Both the position numbers and the translations under genes were made by a program. 64,000 nucleotides of DNA from Paenibacillus naphthalenovorans. GTDB lineage: Bacteria > Bacillota > Bacilli > Paenibacillales > NBRC-103111. The notes under the pieces were generated by a model that searched no databases, was not told the origin of the DNA, and saw only the letters and a program-made list of their open reading frames with translations. The stretch lies in NCBI RefSeq assembly GCF_900099895.1, contig NZ_FNDY01000005.1, forward strand, positions 124,001-188,000, in the 5' to 3' direction. Shown here one piece after another: positions 60,339 through 64,000 of the stretch. How positions within the stretch are numbered: position 1 is the stretch's first letter; the number at the start of each line of letters is the position of its first letter.

Positions 60339-61958
60339 CTACCACGCGGCCACTTCTCCATCCGTCCTCGGATCGGTAGCTCCGGATAAAACGCCGGTTT
60401 CAGGATCACGCCAAATGATTTGTCCCCGGCCAAAGCCATCCTCTTTTAATACGACATTCACCTGATGCCCCTTGCGTATTAATGCTCTGGCTATCTCGCT
60501 GGAGAAGCCCGCTTCAACCTCCACCGTTTTATCCCTGGTCCATAACCAACGCGGTGCATCCAGGGAAGCCTGGGGATTTAAATGGAAGTCAATCGTATTC
60601 ATAATGACCTGAACATGACCCTGAGGCTGCATGAATCCGCCCATTACACCGAATGGGCCGACCGGTTGACCGCCCTTTGTCAGAAACCCCGGAATAATCG
60701 TATGGTAGGTTTTCTTGCCCGGTTTTAACACATTGGCATGATCCGGGTTCAAGGAAAAGGTATGGCCGCGGTTTTGCAGCGCTATGCCTGTACCCGGAAC
60801 GACGATACCTGATCCAAATCCCATATAATTGCTTTGAATAAAGGATACCATATTCCCTTCCCCATCCGCAGCGGCCAGATAAACGGTTCCTCCCCTCGGC
60901 GGATGTCCGGGTTCGGGCGCAAGAGCCTCTTCACCAATCAGGGCGCGGCGTTCCGCCGCGTACTGTTCACTTAACAGTTCCTCTGCCGTGACCTTCATGT
61001 CTGAAGGCTGGGTAATATACTTCCTTCCATCGGCAAAAGCGAGCTTCATGGCCTCGATTTGCCTGTGATAGGTTTGCACGCTCTCTTTCTCCGGGAAATC
61101 GAATCCCTTCAGGATATTCAAGGCATGGAGCGCAACCAGGCCTTGCCCGTTAGGCGGGATCTCCCACACATCATACCCCCGGTAATTGACCTTAATGGGG
61201 TCCACCCATTCCGGGGCATATTCCGCTAAATCTTCCTTCCGCAAAAATCCGCCATGCTTTTGAAAGAAGGCATCGATCCGTTCGGCAAGCTCCCCGCGGT
61301 AGAAGGCTTCTCCATTCGTTTCGGCAATCAGCCGCAGGGTCGCCCCATGTCCGGTCGACCGCCAGATCTCCCCCGCCTTCGGGGCTCTGCCTCCTGGTGC
61401 AAAGGTATCGAACCAGGGCCGGAACTCTTCCCCTTTAAAGCTTTCTTTATAGTCCTCATAATAAAGCTGCCAAAACTTTGCCAGCGTCGGGGAAACAGGG
61501 TAACCGCTTTCGGCATAGTCGATAGCCGGGGCCAGCACCTGCGTCAAAGGCAGCTTTCCGTACTTCCTCGACAGTTCGGCCCAAGCGCCGACAGCCCCGG
61601 GGACCGTAACAGGAATCATGCCGCGCTTAGGCATCTCATGATCATAACCAGCCGCTTTGACGGCTTCCATCGTCAGCTTTTTGGGGGCTGGACCCGAGGC
61701 GTTGAGGCCATGCAGCCTTCCATTAACCCAGACAAGCGCAAAAGCGTCCGAGCCGATTCCGTTCGATGTCGGCTCGACTACCGTTAAGCAGGCTGCCGTC
61801 GCAATGGCTGCATCAATGGCATTCCCGCCTGCTTTCAAGATTTGCAAACCGGCCTGCGCTGCCAGCGGCTGAGAGGCGGCCACCATCCCTTTTCGTCCAT
61901 AGACCACATTTCGCCGGGAAGGATACGGATAATAGTGAGCGTCGTAGGTTACTGTCAA
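60339..61958 (-). CDS. Gamma-glutamyltransferase family protein (YwrD-like)
   Basis: 539 residues, Ntn-hydrolase: GMVAASQPLAAQAGLQILKAGGNAIDAAIATAACLTVVEPTSNGIGSDAF in the large subunit, and GGTVYLAAADGEGNMVSFIQSNYMGFGSG around the autoprocessing Thr of GGT. Also GGFMQPQGHVQVIMN. The usual TTHxS is changed to TVYLA, so peptidase activity may differ. No signal peptide: cytoplasmic, unlike secreted Ggt. TTG start behind GGGGGAAAG. Confidence 0.88.
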   Translation of the reverse strand: MTVTYDAHYYPYPSRRNVVYGRKGMVAASQPLAAQAGLQILKAGGNAIDAAIATAACLTVVEPTSNGIGSDAFALVWVNGRLHGLNASGPAPKKLTMEAVKAAGYDHEMPKRGMIPVTVPGAVGAWAELSRKYGKLPLTQVLAPAIDYAESGYPVSPTLAKFWQLYYEDYKESFKGEEFRPWFDTFAPGGRAPKAGEIWRSTGHGATLRLIAETNGEAFYRGELAERIDAFFQKHGGFLRKEDLAEYAPEWVDPIKVNYRGYDVWEIPPNGQGLVALHALNILKGFDFPEKESVQTYHRQIEAMKLAFADGRKYITQPSDMKVTAEELLSEQYAAERRALIGEEALAPEPGHPPRGGTVYLAAADGEGNMVSFIQSNYMGFGSGIVVPGTGIALQNRGHTFSLNPDHANVLKPGKKTYHTIIPGFLTKGGQPVGPFGVMGGFMQPQGHVQVIMNTIDFHLNPQASLDAPRWLWTRDKTVEVEAGFSSEIARALIRKGHQVNVVLKEDGFGRGQIIWRDPETGVLSGATDPRTDGEVAAW

Positions 61959-62049
61959 GGGCTTTCCCCCATTCCAATAAAGTTAAGGAAGCTTATATTT
62001 TATGATATAATTGGCGAGGAGAACATTCCACCTAATGAGGTTTCCATGT

Positions 62050-62067
62050 ATATGTAATTATACATAT
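62050..62067. promoter_or_regulatory. Palindrome upstream of the gamma-glutamyltransferase gene
   Basis: ATATGTA-ATTA-TACATAT, perfect 7-bp arms, about 90 bp before the gene. A possible repressor site. Confidence 0.4.
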
Positions 62068-62160
62068 TCTCCGCTATCCTTTCATCTGTGTCTTTTTATT
62101 GCGGCCAGGTCCTTGCATCTAAGGTCATTCGTATAACCAAATCCGGAAACGGTTGTCTCT

Positions 62161-62652
62161 TTAGCGCCATATATAGCTTTTAAAGAAGTAATCCCTATTC
62201 CGCCAAAGTACGAGCAGCACCAGAAGTGAGCCTGCAAGCATCAAAAAGAAGCCTGCATACAACCCCGTTGGCGAAAAGAGAACGTCGGTCATCCGCAACG
62301 CGTTATCGTCCATCAGCCGGCCCCTGGCTTCTCTTTGTTCAATGAACAGTTGTTTAATGAGATCATTATTCCTCAGTGCGATTTGCAGTGCGGTAAACTC
62401 CTCCAATTTGGATACGGCGATACTTGCGAGGGCTAACCAAAACCCGATTGCTTTAGGCCTCAGTATGAGCCAAATCACAAGCGCATCCAGAAGAAGCAGC
62501 GTTCCCAGAAAAATGAAAAACAAATGCGGTTTCCCTTCGCTGTGAAAAAGGATATAATCGCTCTTCGATGGATAGGTTACTGCCATAAACAACGATTTGA
62601 GGAAAGCACTGGCGAACACGCCAAACAGAAAATAAATGGATTTTGTCTTCAT
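62161..62652 (-). CDS. Putative four-helix membrane protein, unknown function
   Basis: 163 residues from ATG 62652, which follows GAGAGG; an ATG at 62706 also opens the frame. Hydrophobic segments: IYFLFGVFASAFLKSLFMAV, FFIFLGTLLLLDALVIWLIL, FWLALASIAV, GLYAGFFLMLAGSLLVLLVLW. A charged loop (NNDLIKQLFIEQREARGR) lies between the third and fourth. Not recognised. Confidence 0.6.
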   Translation of the reverse strand: MKTKSIYFLFGVFASAFLKSLFMAVTYPSKSDYILFHSEGKPHLFFIFLGTLLLLDALVIWLILRPKAIGFWLALASIAVSKLEEFTALQIALRNNDLIKQLFIEQREARGRLMDDNALRMTDVLFSPTGLYAGFFLMLAGSLLVLLVLWRNRDYFFKSYIWR

Positions 62653-62949
62653 AAACATCCTCTCAACCGCTTCCGCATAGGATATGCTCCGGTTTATTTG
62701 TTCCATTTTTCATAAGGTGAATTATAAATTGAATAACATCAACGGCATGGTATGATGATGGGCCGCATGATGAATCATAAGCGGGATTAGCCGCGCGATA
62801 ACGCCTTAACGCGTTACGATCTATCATGATTGTATCGTCGGATGATCCAAGGGATCAAGAAAAATTTGCATATTCCTTGCCGCGGCACTCCATCCTCTTA
62901 CTTTTACAGCGAAAACCTGTTGTTTTGTATTCCAATTAATATTTTATTT

Positions 62950-62977
62950 TGAACCAACGTGTTCCTTTTTTCGTTTG
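62950..62977 (+). promoter_or_regulatory. Possible ECF-type autoregulated promoter
   Basis: TGAACC (62950-62955), a 16-bp spacer, then CGTTTG (62972-62977), similar to ECF promoters of the TGAAAC-N16-CGTA type, 33 bp before the sigma gene. This would let the sigma factor drive itself. Confidence 0.45.
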
Positions 62978-63010
62978 GCTTCGTTATTTAGTGTGAGAGG
63001 TGGGGCCCCG

Positions 63011-63520
63011 ATGAAAGAACCTTTTATCGAGATATACGATCGTTTTTTTAGTGATATTTACCGGTATGTTTACATGAAATTAGGCAACAAATGGGATACC
63101 GACGACATCGTAAGCGATATTTTCCGCAAGGCTTTTGAACGCTATGCTTCACTTCAGGAGCAGTCGAGTGCGAAAGCATGGCTTATTACGATCGCCCGCA
63201 ATACCATCATCGATTTTTACCGCAAGAAGAAGGATACGTTCATCGGCGAGGGAATGGATAGGCTGATTCAGCCGTTCTCCTTTGAAGAACAGGTAGAGCT
63301 TAAAGAGGATATGGAATGCCTGCAAAAAGCATTGTCCTCTCTCTCCGAAGAAGACCAGGAACTCATTCAGCTAAGATATTTTGCAGAATTAAAGTACAAA
63401 GAGATGACGGAGATTGCAGGTAAGTCGGAGGAAACCATCAAGACGCGTGTCTATCGTTTAATCAAAAAGCTGGGCGTGCTTGTTAAGCAATGTTTGGAAG
63501 GAGAGAAAATCGGTGGATGA
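63011..63520 (+). CDS. ECF-type RNA polymerase sigma factor
   Basis: 169 residues: region 2 (YDRFFSDIYRYVYMKLGNKWDTDDIVSDIFRKAF) and region 4 helix-turn-helix (LSEEDQELIQLRYFAELKYKEMTEIAGKSEETIKTRVYRLIKKL). ATG 63011 follows GAGGTGG. Its end overlaps the next gene by 8 bp, the normal arrangement with a cognate anti-sigma factor. Confidence 0.92.
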   Translation: MKEPFIEIYDRFFSDIYRYVYMKLGNKWDTDDIVSDIFRKAFERYASLQEQSSAKAWLITIARNTIIDFYRKKKDTFIGEGMDRLIQPFSFEEQVELKEDMECLQKALSSLSEEDQELIQLRYFAELKYKEMTEIAGKSEETIKTRVYRLIKKLGVLVKQCLEGEKIGG

Positions 63521-64000
63521 TCATCAAGTCGAGCAAGCTTTAAAAGAATTAAAAAAACGGATACCTGTCAATATGGAACTCAAACAACGGCTTGGAAAAG
63601 CGTTCAAACGGCGGCAAAGACAGCGAACTTTGCAAAAATGGGGTCTTGCCGCGGCGCTCCTGTTGTTGGCAGGGACATTTATGCTTCAGGGCCCGGGAGG
63701 GCTGCAAACGGTTCAGGCTCAGGAGCTGCATGTGCAAAACCAGATATCCTTTATCGATATAGGCTCCGGAAGCCCGTTAGGAGTTTCCGAGTACAAAGGA
63801 ACGGTATACCTCCCGGTTGCCGGAAAGGGCTTGTTCGCCTATGACCAAAGCGGATTTCACCAGCTGCTTCAGCAGGAAGTCAACGAGGCCAAAATCAATC
63901 AGGACGGAAGCAAGCTGATTCTGCAAACCGGCGGCACGCTGGGCGTTTATGATGTTGCGCAAAAGAAGTATACAGAGCTCCTTAAAGGCGATGGTTCTGC
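63513..64000 (+). CDS. Membrane-anchored protein, probable anti-sigma factor (3' end outside the window)
   Basis: Starts at GTG 63513, 8 bp behind AAGGAGAG, and stays open to the window end (162 codons). It begins with a cytoplasmic stretch (VDDHQVEQALKELKKRIPVN), a basic segment (KAFKRRQRQR) and one membrane helix (WGLAAALLLLAGTFML), then an extracytoplasmic part with YLPVAGKGLFAYDQSG and KLILQTGGTLGVYDV, like blades of a beta-propeller. The topology and coupling to the ECF sigma gene suggest an anti-sigma factor with a sensing ectodomain. No ZAS zinc motif is seen, so the call is by context. Confidence 0.65.
   Translation, partial: MDDHQVEQALKELKKRIPVNMELKQRLGKAFKRRQRQRTLQKWGLAAALLLLAGTFMLQGPGGLQTVQAQELHVQNQISFIDIGSGSPLGVSEYKGTVYLPVAGKGLFAYDQSGFHQLLQQEVNEAKINQDGSKLILQTGGTLGVYDVAQKKYTELLKGDGS

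Overview
The window looks like chromosomal DNA from a Bacilli member of moderate GC, most probably Paenibacillaceae. The evidence is strong AGGAGG-type ribosome sites, frequent TTG/GTG starts, a perfect CIRCE element before groESL, a ydaO-type c-di-AMP riboswitch, Fur boxes, and a Bacillus-type Fnr with a C-terminal C-X2-C-X4-C cluster. I saw no rRNA, tRNA, CRISPR array or intact transposase. The assignment is inferred from gene content, not from a marker gene.

Layout. 1-6.5 kb: the tail of a sigma-54 activator, a sigma-54 promoter, and an operon of an aldehyde dehydrogenase plus a complete LivKHMGF-type ABC importer. 6.5-9 kb: an OmpR/histidine-kinase pair behind four TTCAGC-type repeats at exact 11-bp period. 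9-18 kb: a LacI regulator and a leftward operon (TRAP transporter DctPQM, alcohol dehydrogenase, CoA-transferase, aldehyde dehydrogenase, CitE-like lyase) that looks like a hydroxy-/carboxylic-acid catabolic route, with twin composite LacI-type operators 74 bp apart. 18.1-19.1 kb: a cluster of DnaA boxes and a nitroreductase pseudogene broken by a 16-bp tandem duplication and an in-frame stop. 19-32 kb: an amino-sugar or aminocyclitol locus (ABC importer without ATPase, Gfo/Idh dehydrogenase, DegT aminotransferase, sugar isomerase, NagB, NagA, AGE-type epimerase, ceramidase-like hydrolase, LacI regulator with TTGAACCGGTTCAA-type operators). 32-33 kb: a c-di-AMP riboswitch with terminator ahead of two small unknown genes. 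33-39 kb: a five-gene block (GH130 phosphorylase, phosphohexomutase, (alpha/alpha)6 protein, GT4 glycosyltransferase, NDP-sugar pyrophosphorylase) that suggests synthesis and phosphorolytic turnover of a mannose-type glycan; its leader carries a degenerate CIRCE, a terminator-like hairpin and a LacI-type operator. 39.6-41.6 kb: groESL.

41.6-47.8 kb: a Fur-boxed siderophore uptake operon with two binding proteins and a sucrase/ferredoxin-like protein. 48-55 kb: an oxygen/nitrate-response neighbourhood (globin-coupled sensor, MobA-like protein, hemerythrin, NreC- and NreA-like proteins, Fnr, DoxX, NreB-like kinase) with Fnr boxes about 41.5 bp upstream of predicted starts. 55-60.3 kb: a second sigma-54 system (activator, phased upstream repeats, promoter, acyl-CoA dehydrogenase-flavin protein-VOC operon). 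60.3-64 kb: gamma-glutamyltransferase, a membrane protein, and an ECF sigma factor with the start of a membrane-anchored partner that runs off the window.

Four layers of control can be read directly from DNA motifs (two sigma-54 units, LacI operators, Fnr/Nre and CIRCE/HrcA). The functional links between regulators and sites are inferences.
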